From Agarilytica sp045430345 (GTDB lineage: Bacteria; Pseudomonadota; Gammaproteobacteria; Pseudomonadales; Cellvibrionaceae), in assembly GCA_045430345.1 (NCBI GenBank), contig JAILXT010000001.1, positions 434,001-498,000 on the forward strand: DNA of 64,000 bases. Reading direction: 5' to 3'. Positions 42,910-52,783 of this stretch are shown one piece after another. The notes beneath the pieces were generated by a model. The model did not search any database. It was given only the letters and a program-made list of their open reading frames with translations, and was not told where the DNA came from. Position numbers and translations under genes: made by a program. Position 1 is the stretch's first letter; every line of letters begins with the position of its first letter.

Positions 42910-44430
42910 TTATTTCGACTGCACCAGTTCCGTGACCAGTTCTAGCTCTGATACCATCTGGTCAATTTGGTAATGTGGCACGATTCTGATACCACACAGG
43001 AATTGTCCGGGTTTTTCTGGATGTTCTTTTACTTGAACACTGGATTCTAATATCGGATAACGCGCTTGATCTTCCCAGGCGAGATCTTTTCGTCCCGAGG
43101 TATATTTAATTAGCCAGTTTCTCAATAGTTCTTCACAATCTTCGGCACCGATAAATGAGCCGACTTTATCCCGAATCATGACTTTGATGTAGTGTGCAAT
43201 TCGAGAGCCGCACAGCACATGCTGGAGCATCGACGATAACTTTGCATTGACGGCGCTAGCATCCGGCGCATTTTTTTGAAATTTGGGCTTCTGAATTGAT
43301 TGATTACTATAAAACGCTGTAAAGGGCGTGTCGTAGCACTGGCACAGCGGGGTAAAGCCTTGGTTGCTAAGTTCGCGTTCTGTTGTATCGGTAATAACGA
43401 CATCGGTTGAAGGTTTGTATGCGAGATCGTCGCTGTCGGTATCAAAACAGTCGGTAGGGAGGTTGGTAAGTAAGCCGCCGCCAATCTGATTTCGTGGCAC
43501 ACCTCTTATATGGCCGAACCAGCCAACACTGGCGAATTCTCTAATTAAAATAGCGCCGAAACCGTATGCTGCGTTACCCCATAGGTAGCCGCGGCTTGCA
43601 CTTTTTTCTTTCTTTTCGTAAAAAAATAATCCTTTATAGGTGCCGGGTTTTGTTCTGTAGGGCTTCCGCATGAGTATGCGTGGTACGGTTAAACCAATAA
43701 AGCGTGCGTCTGCTCTATCCCGCAATCCTCGCCAAGGAATATATTCTTCTTGGCGAAAAATATTTTGCAGGTTTATAGGGGAGCCAAAGGATGAAAAATC
43801 ATCTAAGCCAAAAAGCTCACTTGATGCACCGGCGATAAAGGGGGCGAATGATGCCGCAGCAACATCACACAAACCGCGCAAGGTGGCGATGTCATCATAA
43901 GGGTGAGTTTTGGATGGGCGATGACTTATTTCGTAGTCACCAATCAAAACGCCATAGGGTTCACCGCCGGGTGTGCCATATTCGTCGCTGTAGACCTTGC
44001 TGAAAAGTTGGCTTTGGTCAAACTCCATAGCGCGGTCGATATCGCGTACAATTTCTTGCCACGCAATATCCAAAATTTTAATTTTTAAATTTTTAACACC
44101 TTCCGCCTGAACAACCAAATACCATAGCCCACGCCACGATGATTCGAGTTTCTGCAATTTTTTATGATGTAAAACAGCGTTAAGTTGGTCGTTGATGGCG
44201 TGATCGATCTCGCTTATTCGGCGATCAATACAACGGTATATATCTTCTTTGGTACGTAGCTGCGAGGTGTTTTCGTGTTCGTTCAGCCAATACGTTAAGG
44301 CTGATACCTCATCCTTCTCGTTTAAAAATCCATTTAGGTCGGTGATATGGGGTGTGTTTTCGCAAAGCGCATCAAGGCTGACAGAAAGTGACGCCGAGTC
44401 GGGTTGAGGCTGGGTATGCGTTGCAGTCAC
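42910..44430 (-). CDS. tssC2: second TssC-like sheath protein
   Basis: 506 residues, homologous along its length to the TssC at 44519-46006 (shared segments KLQKLESSWRGLWYLV, AMEFDQSQLFSKVYSDEYGTPGGEPYGVLIGDY, RIAHYIKVMIRDKVGSF). Two tssC genes side by side occur in some T6SS loci (the imp locus impC-impD of Rhizobium and TssC40/TssC41 of Agrobacterium). Which one interacts with TssB cannot be read directly, but only the other overlaps tssB. It lies after a terminator-like hairpin, in the place where hcp is often found. Confidence 0.93.
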   Translation of the reverse strand: MTATHTQPQPDSASLSVSLDALCENTPHITDLNGFLNEKDEVSALTYWLNEHENTSQLRTKEDIYRCIDRRISEIDHAINDQLNAVLHHKKLQKLESSWRGLWYLVVQAEGVKNLKIKILDIAWQEIVRDIDRAMEFDQSQLFSKVYSDEYGTPGGEPYGVLIGDYEISHRPSKTHPYDDIATLRGLCDVAAASFAPFIAGASSELFGLDDFSSFGSPINLQNIFRQEEYIPWRGLRDRADARFIGLTVPRILMRKPYRTKPGTYKGLFFYEKKEKSASRGYLWGNAAYGFGAILIREFASVGWFGHIRGVPRNQIGGGLLTNLPTDCFDTDSDDLAYKPSTDVVITDTTERELSNQGFTPLCQCYDTPFTAFYSNQSIQKPKFQKNAPDASAVNAKLSSMLQHVLCGSRIAHYIKVMIRDKVGSFIGAEDCEELLRNWLIKYTSGRKDLAWEDQARYPILESSVQVKEHPEKPGQFLCGIRIVPHYQIDQMVSELELVTELVQSK

Positions 44431-44466
44431 CGGTTATTCCAAATACGGTAATGAAACAGGGAAATA

Positions 44467-44490
44467 AAAGGGGACAACGAGGTCCCCTTT
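44467..44490 (-). terminator. terminator-like hairpin between the two tssC genes
   Basis: On the minus strand AAAGGGGAC and GTCCCCTTT make a perfect 9-bp stem with a 6-base loop, followed by TTTTATTT. It has rho-independent terminator form inside the operon, so it should lower downstream (tssC2-E-F-G-clpV) expression relative to tssABC. Confidence 0.7.
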
Positions 44491-44518
44491 AGGCAGATAA
44501 ACCATGTAATGGCCAGTT

Positions 44519-46006
44519 TTATCCCGCTTTGGGGATGTTGGCCACTAAGCGCAATGAAGCTGTTAGCTCTTCCATTTGTAACCAAGGACGCATCCACGCA
44601 ACTGCGTTGTATACTCCTGGTTGGCCAGGAACTTCTTTAACTTCAACACGGGCTTCAGCTAATGGGTAACGTGCTTTCATCTCTGGGCTTGCGCCAGGAG
44701 AAGCGTTTACGTATTTGTTAATCCATTGGTTGAGCCACTCTTCTGCATCACTTGCTTCCATAAATGAACCGATTTTGTCTCGGGCCATGACTTTAAGGAA
44801 GTGTGCGATACGTGATGTTGCCATGATGTAGGGAAGACGAGCAGAAATAGCAGCGTTTGCCGACGCATCAGGATCATCGAATTGAAGTGGTTTTTGTGTT
44901 GTTTGCGCACCAAAGAATACGGCGTAGTCAGTATTTTTGTAGTGGCAAAGTGGCAAAAATCCAAGTTTGCTAAGTTCGGCTTCACGTCGGTCAGTAATCC
45001 CTATTTCGGTAGGACATTTCTGATCGATATCGCCGTCGTCACTTATAAATGAATGGCTTGGTAAGCCTTCAACTTTACCGCCGCCTTCAGCGCCACGGAT
45101 GCTCGTGCACCAACCGTAATCGGTATACGCTTGTGTAAGCGTTGTACCCATGGAGTATGCGGCATTCATCCAGCAATAGGAGTTATGATCGTTTTCAACG
45201 TGGTTGCCTTCGCTATCTTGATCCGCTTCTTCAAAGTTGAACGCTTCAATTGGCTTAGTCGCTTGCCCATATGGAACGCGAGCCAATGTGCGAGGCATCG
45301 TTAAGGTAACGAAACGGCTGTCATCGCTGTCGCGGAAGCCACGCCACTGTGAGTACTCAGCCGAATCAAAGATTTTTTCAAGGTCGCGAGGTTTAGATAA
45401 TTCAGTGAAGCTATCAAAACCAAACATAGTAGGAGCCGCCGCTGCGACAAAAGGACAAAATCCAGCAGCAGCAACATTCGACATTTTAGACAGCATGGAA
45501 ATGTCGTCTGGGCGAGATGAAAATTCAAAGTCACCGATTAAGGCAGCATAAGGTTCACCGCCGGCAGTACCGAATTCGCTCTCGTAAATTTTCTTAAAGA
45601 TTTGGCTTTGGTCAAATTCGACCGCTTTTTCAAGATCGCGATTTAACTCTTTCTTGGACACATTCAGCATGCGGATCTTCAAATCTTTCCCTGTGTTGGA
45701 ATTGGTCACAAGGTGATTAAGTCCGCGCCAAGAACCTTCCAGTTTCTGGAATTTCTCAGTATGCATAATGGTTTTTAGCTGCTTCGACATAACTTCATCA
45801 ATAGCGGCAATCGCACTGTTAATCGTGCGGGAAAGGTTGCTGTCCCACGTTACAGTGCCTTTCATCGCTTCTGCGGTAAGGGTTTTGAGCAGATCTTCCG
45901 TTTCGTCACGTGACGTTTGTTTGGTTGCCCCAATCGCCTGATCAAGAAAACTTGCTTCTTGCGCTTCTGCCTCTTGCGCTTCTGACTGTTGTTGTTCTTT
46001 ACTCAT
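44519..46006 (-). CDS. tssC: T6SS sheath large subunit TssC
   Basis: 495 residues. TssC (EvpB/VipB) forms the contractile sheath with TssB. Typical segments: LEGSWRGLNHLV, KAVEFDQSQIFKKIYESEFGTAGGEPYAALIGDFEFSSRP, AAAGFCPFVAAAAPTMFGFDSFTELS, FLKVMARDKIGSFM, and the C-terminal AWMRPWLQMEELTASLRLVANIP. The start overlaps the tssB stop by 8 bases. Confidence 0.96.
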   Translation of the reverse strand: MSKEQQQSEAQEAEAQEASFLDQAIGATKQTSRDETEDLLKTLTAEAMKGTVTWDSNLSRTINSAIAAIDEVMSKQLKTIMHTEKFQKLEGSWRGLNHLVTNSNTGKDLKIRMLNVSKKELNRDLEKAVEFDQSQIFKKIYESEFGTAGGEPYAALIGDFEFSSRPDDISMLSKMSNVAAAGFCPFVAAAAPTMFGFDSFTELSKPRDLEKIFDSAEYSQWRGFRDSDDSRFVTLTMPRTLARVPYGQATKPIEAFNFEEADQDSEGNHVENDHNSYCWMNAAYSMGTTLTQAYTDYGWCTSIRGAEGGGKVEGLPSHSFISDDGDIDQKCPTEIGITDRREAELSKLGFLPLCHYKNTDYAVFFGAQTTQKPLQFDDPDASANAAISARLPYIMATSRIAHFLKVMARDKIGSFMEASDAEEWLNQWINKYVNASPGASPEMKARYPLAEARVEVKEVPGQPGVYNAVAWMRPWLQMEELTASLRLVANIPKAG

Positions 46007-46526
46007 TATTATTGTCTCCGTCTTTACCTTCTTCTACACCGAGTTCACTGGACAAATTAGCGAGGGCATCTGTGTTACTTAAGACTTCTTCGAGAATATT
46101 TTCGAGATCTTCTGATCGGTCTGCTTTGGTCAGAAGGTCACGTAATTTGTTGCGTGTTTCCATAAGCTTTTTAAGCGGATCGATTTGTTCGACTAGTTTA
46201 TGAGGCTCGAAACTTTCCATATTTTTAAAATCAAGATCAAGCGCCATTTCGCTGCCGTCACCTTCAAGCGTGTTTTCAACTTTCAAATTAAGCTGTGGGT
46301 TAATGTTGCCCATTAGCTCATTGAAGTTGTCACCATCAATTTGAGAAAACTTTCTGTCTTTAAGCGCTTTTTTCCCTTCAGCATTGTCACCAGAATAATC
46401 GCCCATGACACCCATCACAAATGGCAGCTCTTTATCAACTGAAAGACCATTGGCTTCAAGATCATAGGTAATGTGAACACGAGGTTTACGAACTCGCTTT
46501 AGTTTGTCGTGGATACTCTCGGACAT
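45999..46526 (-). CDS. tssB: T6SS sheath small subunit TssB
   Basis: 175 residues. TssB (VipA/ImpB) pairs with TssC. Diagnostic: KRVRKPRVHITYDLEANG near the start, ELPFVMGVMGDYSGDN, KFSQIDGDNFNELMGNINPQLNLKV, and a helix with LVEQIDPLKKLMETRNKLRDLL (the ClpV-binding region of the partner TssC lies elsewhere). Precedes tssC with 8-base overlap. Confidence 0.96.
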   Translation of the reverse strand: MSESIHDKLKRVRKPRVHITYDLEANGLSVDKELPFVMGVMGDYSGDNAEGKKALKDRKFSQIDGDNFNELMGNINPQLNLKVENTLEGDGSEMALDLDFKNMESFEPHKLVEQIDPLKKLMETRNKLRDLLTKADRSEDLENILEEVLSNTDALANLSSELGVEEGKDGDNNNE

Positions 46527-46601
46527 TGTCCCTTCCTCTATAGCTATTAAATTTAGTGCTTACAAAAAATAGTTGTTTAGCGTGTACTGTTTTTTATTTA
46601 G

Positions 46602-47711
46602 TTATTCTTCGAGACTCTCGACTCCTGTGAGCTCACTATAACGCTCACGAGAAGAGTGGTCGGGTATAAGCTCGCCGATCAGCTCACCTAACGGCATGTT
46701 GCCCCATTTTACTGCCTTTTGTAGGACATAGGAAACAGGGGAGTGCGGTTCGGTTTTTCTAAAAAACTCTGCAATTTCAATAAGTTGCTTAAATGCTTCG
46801 TCTCGTGTGGCGATAGGCCCCCTGGCTTTAGCTGAAGCGGGGGATGATCCGCTGGCAGAATCAGGTGTTTCATCGCCTTCAGTGATTTCTTCTTCGGATT
46901 CTAGCGGGAATTTTAGCTTGCCGATATGTTTTACCGTGCCTAAGCACACATCTAATACCTCAAGTATTGTGCGTGTAGGGGGCGCATCTTCAATACCACA
47001 AAGTTCGTCCAACTTGGTGCCAGTGGCTTTATAAGTAGCGATGCTTTCAGATAGGTCGTCTCGGATATTGACGAAAAATTCTTCGCTGGATTCATTAACA
47101 GACTTTTCAATATCGTCTGCACTGAAGCCTAGGTTTGCAATTTTTGCTTGCCGGGCTTGTTCATCCTGCGCTTTTAGGATGTCGAGCGATTGTTGGTACT
47201 GCCAGAGGCTGAATGGGCCGGGGTCACTCCCTTCAGTGAGACGAACTTTCCTAATCGGTGCGATAAGGACGCCTTCTGCGCCTTCTCCGTTTAAGCCCGA
47301 AAGGCAGGAAACGCGTGTTTCCATCCCGTACTCATCGGGCATGGGATGGAGGTTTTCCCAGAAATTATCGACTAAACCTTGGATCAGTTTGAAGGCGTCA
47401 CGCAGACCGGCAAATCCATATCGGCGGAGCATGGCTTCCGTGTACCAGCTGGCAACTTCTAAATCTTTAGATAGGTCACGAATGATTTCGGGGGCAATCT
47501 GAATGACTTTCTGCCAATGCTCCATGGCTTGTTGGCTTTCGCCGTCGTGGATGCTTTGGCGTTCAGCGGCACGCGCCTGATTGCGTTCGTTTTTGATTGT
47601 TTGATATAGAGAGGTAGGAGAAAGGTCTTCTCGAATATCTTCACCCGTGGGAAACTCGCCAGCGATCGGCTGTAACAACGTGTCGATATCAATCAATTCA
47701 GGGCTGGCCAT
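46602..47711 (-). CDS. tssA: T6SS protein TssA
   Basis: 369 residues. The ImpA-type N-terminal domain is visible (LLQPIAGEFPTGEDIREDLSPTSLYQTIKNERNQARAAER; LEVASWYTEAMLRRYGFAGLRDAFKLIQGLVDNFWENLHPMPDEYG), followed by a variable linker and a C-terminal VasJ/ImpA-type segment (AEFFRKTEPHSPVSYVLQKAVKWGNMPLGELI). TssA caps and primes sheath polymerisation. It is the first gene of the minus-strand half; 75 bases before tssB. The 443-base region to its right is shared with the divergent tagH half. Confidence 0.93.
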   Translation of the reverse strand: MASPELIDIDTLLQPIAGEFPTGEDIREDLSPTSLYQTIKNERNQARAAERQSIHDGESQQAMEHWQKVIQIAPEIIRDLSKDLEVASWYTEAMLRRYGFAGLRDAFKLIQGLVDNFWENLHPMPDEYGMETRVSCLSGLNGEGAEGVLIAPIRKVRLTEGSDPGPFSLWQYQQSLDILKAQDEQARQAKIANLGFSADDIEKSVNESSEEFFVNIRDDLSESIATYKATGTKLDELCGIEDAPPTRTILEVLDVCLGTVKHIGKLKFPLESEEEITEGDETPDSASGSSPASAKARGPIATRDEAFKQLIEIAEFFRKTEPHSPVSYVLQKAVKWGNMPLGELIGELIPDHSSRERYSELTGVESLEE

Positions 47712-48154
47712 ATATATCTACCTTGTAAAACTACTGTTTAATCCATGAAACCAGATCGGGAAATCACTTATCTTTCAACGGGTGTATTTTATACAGGTAT
47801 TTTTGTTGTTTTTTGCGTCATTTCACGTTTTTTGCGCCATAAATCAACGCGAGTGTGACCCCGTTCCAATTTTTTCACAAAACTAGCATAACTCAAGGTG
47901 GAGTGTAACTCTGAAGTCTTTAATTTTTTTGAAAAAAAGTCTTTTTTTTCAATCGCCCGCCGCCAATTGATGATAGGTTACTTTAATATCTTAAGGCGAA
48001 TCTTTGACGTGGTTCATGACTCAACAATTTGAGCGCAACTTACCTTTGAACAGCACTTGCGGCGATAATATACTATCGGCCCAAAACGTGTGCGCGATAT
48101 GTGGATGCGCGCGCGAACTAACGATGCGCTTCATAGCATCAGGAAGATTGATAA
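47712..48154. other. divergent promoter region of the T6SS locus
   Basis: 443 bases between tssA and tagH with no gene. The right side carries the strong sigma-70 promoter listed next. On the left, a TATAAAAT that could be a minus-strand -10 (around 47790-47800) has no good -35. No sigma-54 type site was seen. A T/A-rich stretch near 47925-47955 is notable. Confidence 0.5.
48046..48074 (+). promoter_or_regulatory. sigma-70 promoter of the tagH half
   Basis: TTGAAC at 48046-48051 and TATACT at 48069-48074 with a 17-base spacer, close to consensus. The predicted start of transcription is near 48081, about 75 bases before the tagH ATG. Confidence 0.7.
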
Positions 48155-49849
48155 ATGGCATTGAACTTATCGGTAGTTAAATCACCCGCTGGTGTGACTT
48201 TAGCGTCCTCACAGAAATCTTTCAGTGAAAATGGCGGCTCTATTGGCCGCGGAGACGGTAACGACTGGGTGTTAGGTGATCCTGATCGTTTTTTGTCATC
48301 CCGCCATTGCAGTGTTAGTTATGAGGGAGGGCAGTATTATCTGACCGATACGAGTACAAATGGGACCTTTATCAACGGTGCTCCCGAACCGATTGGTAAG
48401 GGCGGGAAGATCCCCGTAAACGATGGCGATAGCATTGAACTGGGGGATTATCAGTTCAAGATTTCGATGCAGGCCGAGGTTTCCATTCCCAATGACCCAT
48501 TTTTCTCTGCGTCGCCCGAGTCCATAGTGCCCGCAGCTCAAGCCTCTTTTTCCGGGGGGAGTGATCCCTTTGCTGCTCCTGCAGCGCCGTCTCCATTTGA
48601 TGACCCATTTGTGCCCAGCGCCAGCCCTAGCCACGATTCAGGCTTAACAAGTGACCTCGGTTTAGACCCTGAACCAATGACGGTTGACCCCTTGGCGGCT
48701 TTGGATAAGGCGAATGGGCCAGGGCGCTCTGAATCCGCGCCAATACCTTCTCCTGCACCCCAAAATTTTGGGGGAGCTTCAGTTGATGATATGAATACCG
48801 ATATTTTCGGCAGTCCAACGCCTCAAAACGATGTTTTTGGAGGCGCGAGTATGGGCGATAGTGCTGGTGCGATGAATCAATCTGTTGATTGGCCGGAGGT
48901 GAAGAGCGACAGCGTTATCCCAGAAAACTGGGATGATGATCTTCTTGGTGGGGCTCAGGTGACGCCGCTACCGCCCAGGGAGCCATCTCCGGTTCAGGCT
49001 GCACGGCCATCTCCGGCTAGAGCACCTGAGCGTAGCCCGCACTTATCAGGCGGCCATCGTTCGTTACCCTTGACGGAGCCGCCCAAAATGCCGGCGCATG
49101 TGCCAAACGATGAGTTACTTGCGGAGCGTTCACCCGAGCATGTTGATGCGTTTGCACCGAGGCCGAGAGAGCAAAAAGAAGGGGCGCCACGCATACCAAC
49201 GCCTCGTCAGCAGCCTCGTCCGGCGCCTTCTTCCGATAATGCTGCAACGGCCGTTGGTAATGCGTTACTCGAAGGGCTTGGTTTGAGTGAAAGCGAGCTT
49301 ACAGGAGACGATGTTGATCGTATTGGCGGGATGATCGGTGAACTGATGCCTGTCATTATTGAAGGGATGATGCAGGTACTGCGTTCGCGTGCGAGTATCA
49401 AGAATGAATTTCGTATGAATGTTACGACGATCCAGCCTGTAGAAAACAACCCGCTTAAGTTTTCAGCCAATGCGCAGGAAGCCATAGAAAATATGTTTCT
49501 GCGTAAGAGTGAGGCGTATATGGCGCCAAAGCAGGCTTTCAAAGAAGGCTTTGATGGCATAGGGGAGCATCAGGTAGCGATTATAGCGGGCATTCGAGCG
49601 GCGTTTAAGAGTATGATGGACCGCTTTAACCCAGAGCAATTAGAGCGCCAATTCGATAAGCAAAACAAAGGCGTTGTATTGCCGGGTATGCAGAAGAATA
49701 AGTACTGGAATAGCTACAACGACTATTACACCGGTTTCGTCGATAACATGGAAAACTCATTTCAGTATTTATTTGGCGATGAGTTTGTGCAAGCGTATGA
49801 GGACCAGCTTAGACGCTTGTCATTTGAAAGAAAGCAAAAACAAAAATAG
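48155..49849 (+). CDS. tagH: T6SS FHA-domain protein TagH
   Basis: 564 residues, AGGAAG ribosome site. FHA domain at about 12-105 with the conserved GR (SIGRG), SSRH and TNGTF residues for phosphothreonine binding. A long Pro/Ser/Ala-rich linker follows (about 125-370), then the T6SS FHA C-terminal domain (about 375-560: VGNALLEGLGL; SRASIKNEFRMNVTTI; KNKYWNSYNDYY). TagH/Fha reads phosphorylation by PpkA and triggers assembly. First gene of the plus-strand half. Confidence 0.93.
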   Translation: MALNLSVVKSPAGVTLASSQKSFSENGGSIGRGDGNDWVLGDPDRFLSSRHCSVSYEGGQYYLTDTSTNGTFINGAPEPIGKGGKIPVNDGDSIELGDYQFKISMQAEVSIPNDPFFSASPESIVPAAQASFSGGSDPFAAPAAPSPFDDPFVPSASPSHDSGLTSDLGLDPEPMTVDPLAALDKANGPGRSESAPIPSPAPQNFGGASVDDMNTDIFGSPTPQNDVFGGASMGDSAGAMNQSVDWPEVKSDSVIPENWDDDLLGGAQVTPLPPREPSPVQAARPSPARAPERSPHLSGGHRSLPLTEPPKMPAHVPNDELLAERSPEHVDAFAPRPREQKEGAPRIPTPRQQPRPAPSSDNAATAVGNALLEGLGLSESELTGDDVDRIGGMIGELMPVIIEGMMQVLRSRASIKNEFRMNVTTIQPVENNPLKFSANAQEAIENMFLRKSEAYMAPKQAFKEGFDGIGEHQVAIIAGIRAAFKSMMDRFNPEQLERQFDKQNKGVVLPGMQKNKYWNSYNDYYTGFVDNMENSFQYLFGDEFVQAYEDQLRRLSFERKQKQK

Positions 49850-49870
49850 GACTAGCTTAGGGGTGGAGTT

Positions 49871-50374
49871 ATGAATTTGAACAGAGTTCTTTTAAACGTT
49901 ATTTATTTGGGCGCGTTAATTTGGGGCGTTTCTGCCTGTTCAACGGTTAATCACAAGGTTGGTGCCGCTTTGAATTTGGATACCGACCTAAAAATTGAGA
50001 TATCTGCGGACAAATTTATAAACCCAGATGAGCAAGACCAATCCTCTCCAGTGGTACTCCGATTGTATGAATTAACGAGTACGCAGCTATTCGAAAAAGC
50101 TGATTTCATAGATCTTTACGAGCGTGATGAAGAAATTCTTGGCGCGACGTTTGTTGCCAAGCAAGAATTAAAAAGTGTCGTTCCCAATACCACGCGTACC
50201 GAGCGTTTTGTTTTGTCTAAAGATACGCGGTTTATCGCGATTTTTGCAGAGTTTTATAGCTATAAGAACGCAAAGACAAAAGTGGTTTTTCCCGTGACGG
50301 CCAGTAACGTTGTACGTAACTCCGTTGTCGTCAATGTATCGGGCACGGATCTGTCTTGGAATACGCCTCGGTAA
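49871..50374 (+). CDS. tssJ: T6SS outer-membrane lipoprotein TssJ
   Basis: 167 residues. A lipoprotein signal with lipobox VSAC (Cys at about 23) and the TssJ fold features (SSPVVLRLYELTSTQLFEKADFIDLYERDEEILG, TRFIAIFAEFYSYKNAK). TssJ anchors the TssM periplasmic part to the outer membrane. Confidence 0.94.
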   Translation: MNLNRVLLNVIYLGALIWGVSACSTVNHKVGAALNLDTDLKIEISADKFINPDEQDQSSPVVLRLYELTSTQLFEKADFIDLYERDEEILGATFVAKQELKSVVPNTTRTERFVLSKDTRFIAIFAEFYSYKNAKTKVVFPVTASNVVRNSVVVNVSGTDLSWNTPR

Positions 50375-50464
50375 CACGTTATCTTCTTTTCAGTAATTGT
50401 TTTGCCATTATTAAGCCATTGAAAGGTGCTTACTCCCAGAGGGGAGACAACAGGATATTTGTTT

Positions 50465-51799
50465 ATGTCATTAGATAGTAAAGTCGTTTGGTCGGAGGGC
50501 ATGTTTCTCAGCCCGCAACACTTCCAACAGCAAGAGCGTTACGTCGAACGTTTTGTGAATGGCAAATGCGAAGCCTATGGGGCTTATGGTTGGGGTGTTA
50601 GCGAATTTGAGATTGATCAGCAATTACTTAAGCTAGGCAAATTGTCAGTTATTAGTGCGAAGGGCGTTTTTCCTGATGGCACGCCCTTCAGTGTCCCTGA
50701 TTTAAATGATCCACCTCCGGTTATCGAGTTAGGCGCGAACTTACATGACGTCGTTGTATCGCTAGCGATTCCCGTGCGTCGGCCTGGTGCCGTCGATGTA
50801 CTAAGCGAAGAGAATGCGCAGGGCCTAGCGCGTTATTATCTCTCCGAAATGCCTATCCGAGATGTAACGGAAGAGGGCAGCGAAAATTTAAATGTAGAAG
50901 TGGCGAAGCTGAGAACCAAGTTACTTCTAGATACCGATGATCTGAGCGGTTATACCTGTATTGGAGTGCTCAAAATTTCGGAAACCCGGGAAGATAAAGA
51001 CATTATTATTGATGATCAATATATTCCCACCTGTTTAGATATCAATATTTCCAATCGATTGTCTGGCTTTCTAACGGAGCTTGTTGGTTTGTTACGTCAC
51101 CGTGCAGAGTCCATTGCGGGGCGTTTGGCTGACGCTCGTCGAGGCGGTACTGCAGAAGTGGCGGATTATATGATGCTGCAATTGATAAATCGCATAGAGC
51201 CTTATGCAAATCACCTGTCGCTTATACAGGGGCTTCATCCCTTGGAAATGTACGGTGAGCTGATACAAATGGTGGGCGAGCTATCCACCTTCGTCGCAAA
51301 AAATAAACGCCCCCCGGAATTCACGCGTTATTTACACGATGATTTAACGCAAACTTTTCTCCCGGTAATGGCCACTTTAAGGCAAAGTTTGGCCATGGTG
51401 TACGAGCAAAGTGCTGTCTCTATGCCTTTGGTCGAAAAAGCTTACGGTATTCGCGTATCGGAAATCTCCGATCGCAGTATGTTGGCCTCAGGTACATACG
51501 TTCTTGCGGTCTCCGCGGATTTGACTGAAGAAGTTGTACGGACGCGGTTCCCCGCACAAATAAAAATTGGTCCCGTTGAACGTATTCGCCAATTAGTTAA
51601 TGCGGCGATGCCGGGCATTGAACTTAAAGCCTTACCTGTCGCGCCTCGTCAAATTCCTTTTCGCTCCGGGTATTGTTATTTTGAGCTGGAGAAGAACAGC
51701 TCGTTCTGGAAGGAACTGCAAACCTCTGGTGGTTTTGCCTTGCACATAGGTGGGGATTTCCCTGGTTTGCAATTAGAGTTTTGGGCAATTCGACAATAA
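50465..51799 (+). CDS. tssK: T6SS baseplate protein TssK
   Basis: 444 residues from the ATG at 50465 (MSLDSKVVWSEGMFLSPQHFQQQERY), the usual TssK start. TssK links the baseplate to TssL and TssM. Conserved: VVWSEGMFLSPQHFQQ, LIQGLHPLEMYGELIQMVGELSTF, and the C-terminal FRSGYCYFELEKNSSFWKEL. Between tssJ and tssL in the common J-K-L order. Confidence 0.95.
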   Translation: MSLDSKVVWSEGMFLSPQHFQQQERYVERFVNGKCEAYGAYGWGVSEFEIDQQLLKLGKLSVISAKGVFPDGTPFSVPDLNDPPPVIELGANLHDVVVSLAIPVRRPGAVDVLSEENAQGLARYYLSEMPIRDVTEEGSENLNVEVAKLRTKLLLDTDDLSGYTCIGVLKISETREDKDIIIDDQYIPTCLDINISNRLSGFLTELVGLLRHRAESIAGRLADARRGGTAEVADYMMLQLINRIEPYANHLSLIQGLHPLEMYGELIQMVGELSTFVAKNKRPPEFTRYLHDDLTQTFLPVMATLRQSLAMVYEQSAVSMPLVEKAYGIRVSEISDRSMLASGTYVLAVSADLTEEVVRTRFPAQIKIGPVERIRQLVNAAMPGIELKALPVAPRQIPFRSGYCYFELEKNSSFWKELQTSGGFALHIGGDFPGLQLEFWAIRQ

Positions 51800-51829
51800 T
51801 CACGCGCTCGTTTGTCGCTGGAGTAGCAC

Positions 51830-52759
51830 ATGTCTTCGGATGAATCAGATAAAACTGTTTTTAAACCCGCTGTAAGAGGGAATATGGATCAGACCTCTAT
51901 GCGGCCAATGCCGGGGGGGCGTGGTCCCGGCGCAAAACCTCAACCACAAGCGATGCCTAGGCAGGATGCAGGAGGAGCGCAATCCACACAGGTAATGCCC
52001 GCTGTAAACAGTGAGTCATCTTACTTTCGTTTGGCGCGAGGTTTAAATCCACTTGTTAATGCGGCCTCCTCACTCATTGCGGTGTTTGAAAAAACACGTG
52101 GTTCCATGACACATCCTGACATTGGCGGCCTGCATCAGCGGTTAACCGGTGAAATTCGCACGTTTGAAAGTCGTCTGCGTGATCAAGGGGTACCGCCTGA
52201 AATTGTCTTATCCGCGCGTTATGTTATGTGCTCGGTATTGGATGAAACCGTACTAAATACACCGTGGGGCAGTGAAAGCGCTTGGGCACAACGCACCTTG
52301 CTCAGTGTTTTTCATAACGAAACATCCGGTGGCGAAAAGTTCTTTTTAATCCTTGATCGTATGCGTCAATCGCCAGCAGAAAATATCAACATGATTGAGT
52401 TGATGTACATTTGCTTGAGTCTGGGGTTCGAAGGCAAATATCGGTTAATGGATCGAGGTCGCGATGCTATTGAGCAAATACGGGACGAATTGTTTGCGAC
52501 GATTCGACGTTATCGTGGTGAATATGAGCGGAACCTTGCAGATAAGTGGTTAGGCCTGGGGAATTCCCGTAACTCACTCGCGCAATACATCCCTGTTTGG
52601 GTAATTGCGGTGGTAGTGGTTTCTATTTTGTTTTTTAGTTTTTCTGGTTTCCGTTGGTGGTTATATAAATCCTCTACACCCGTATTTGAGGAATTGAGCG
52701 CAATAACGACAACGGCGGAAGAAACGTTGCAAAAAAACGAAGATACAGAGAAGAATTAA
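51830..52759 (+). CDS. tssL: T6SS inner-membrane protein TssL (DotU-like)
   Basis: 309 residues. A cytoplasmic helical DotU domain (about 65-250: LVNAASSLIAVFEKTRG, ARYVMCSVLDETVLNTPWG, FFLILDRMRQSPAENINMIELMYICLSLGFEGKYRL) is followed by one C-terminal membrane helix (about 262-280). There is no periplasmic OmpA-like domain. The N-terminal 60 residues are disordered and contain DKTVFKP with Thr9, a motif also present in the PpkA kinase, and STQVMP. In Agrobacterium TssL is phosphorylated by PpkA and then bound by Fha; the same may happen here. Confidence 0.93.
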   Translation: MSSDESDKTVFKPAVRGNMDQTSMRPMPGGRGPGAKPQPQAMPRQDAGGAQSTQVMPAVNSESSYFRLARGLNPLVNAASSLIAVFEKTRGSMTHPDIGGLHQRLTGEIRTFESRLRDQGVPPEIVLSARYVMCSVLDETVLNTPWGSESAWAQRTLLSVFHNETSGGEKFFLILDRMRQSPAENINMIELMYICLSLGFEGKYRLMDRGRDAIEQIRDELFATIRRYRGEYERNLADKWLGLGNSRNSLAQYIPVWVIAVVVVSILFFSFSGFRWWLYKSSTPVFEELSAITTTAEETLQKNEDTEKN

Positions 52760-52783
52760 ACAAGGATCGAATCGAGTTATTTT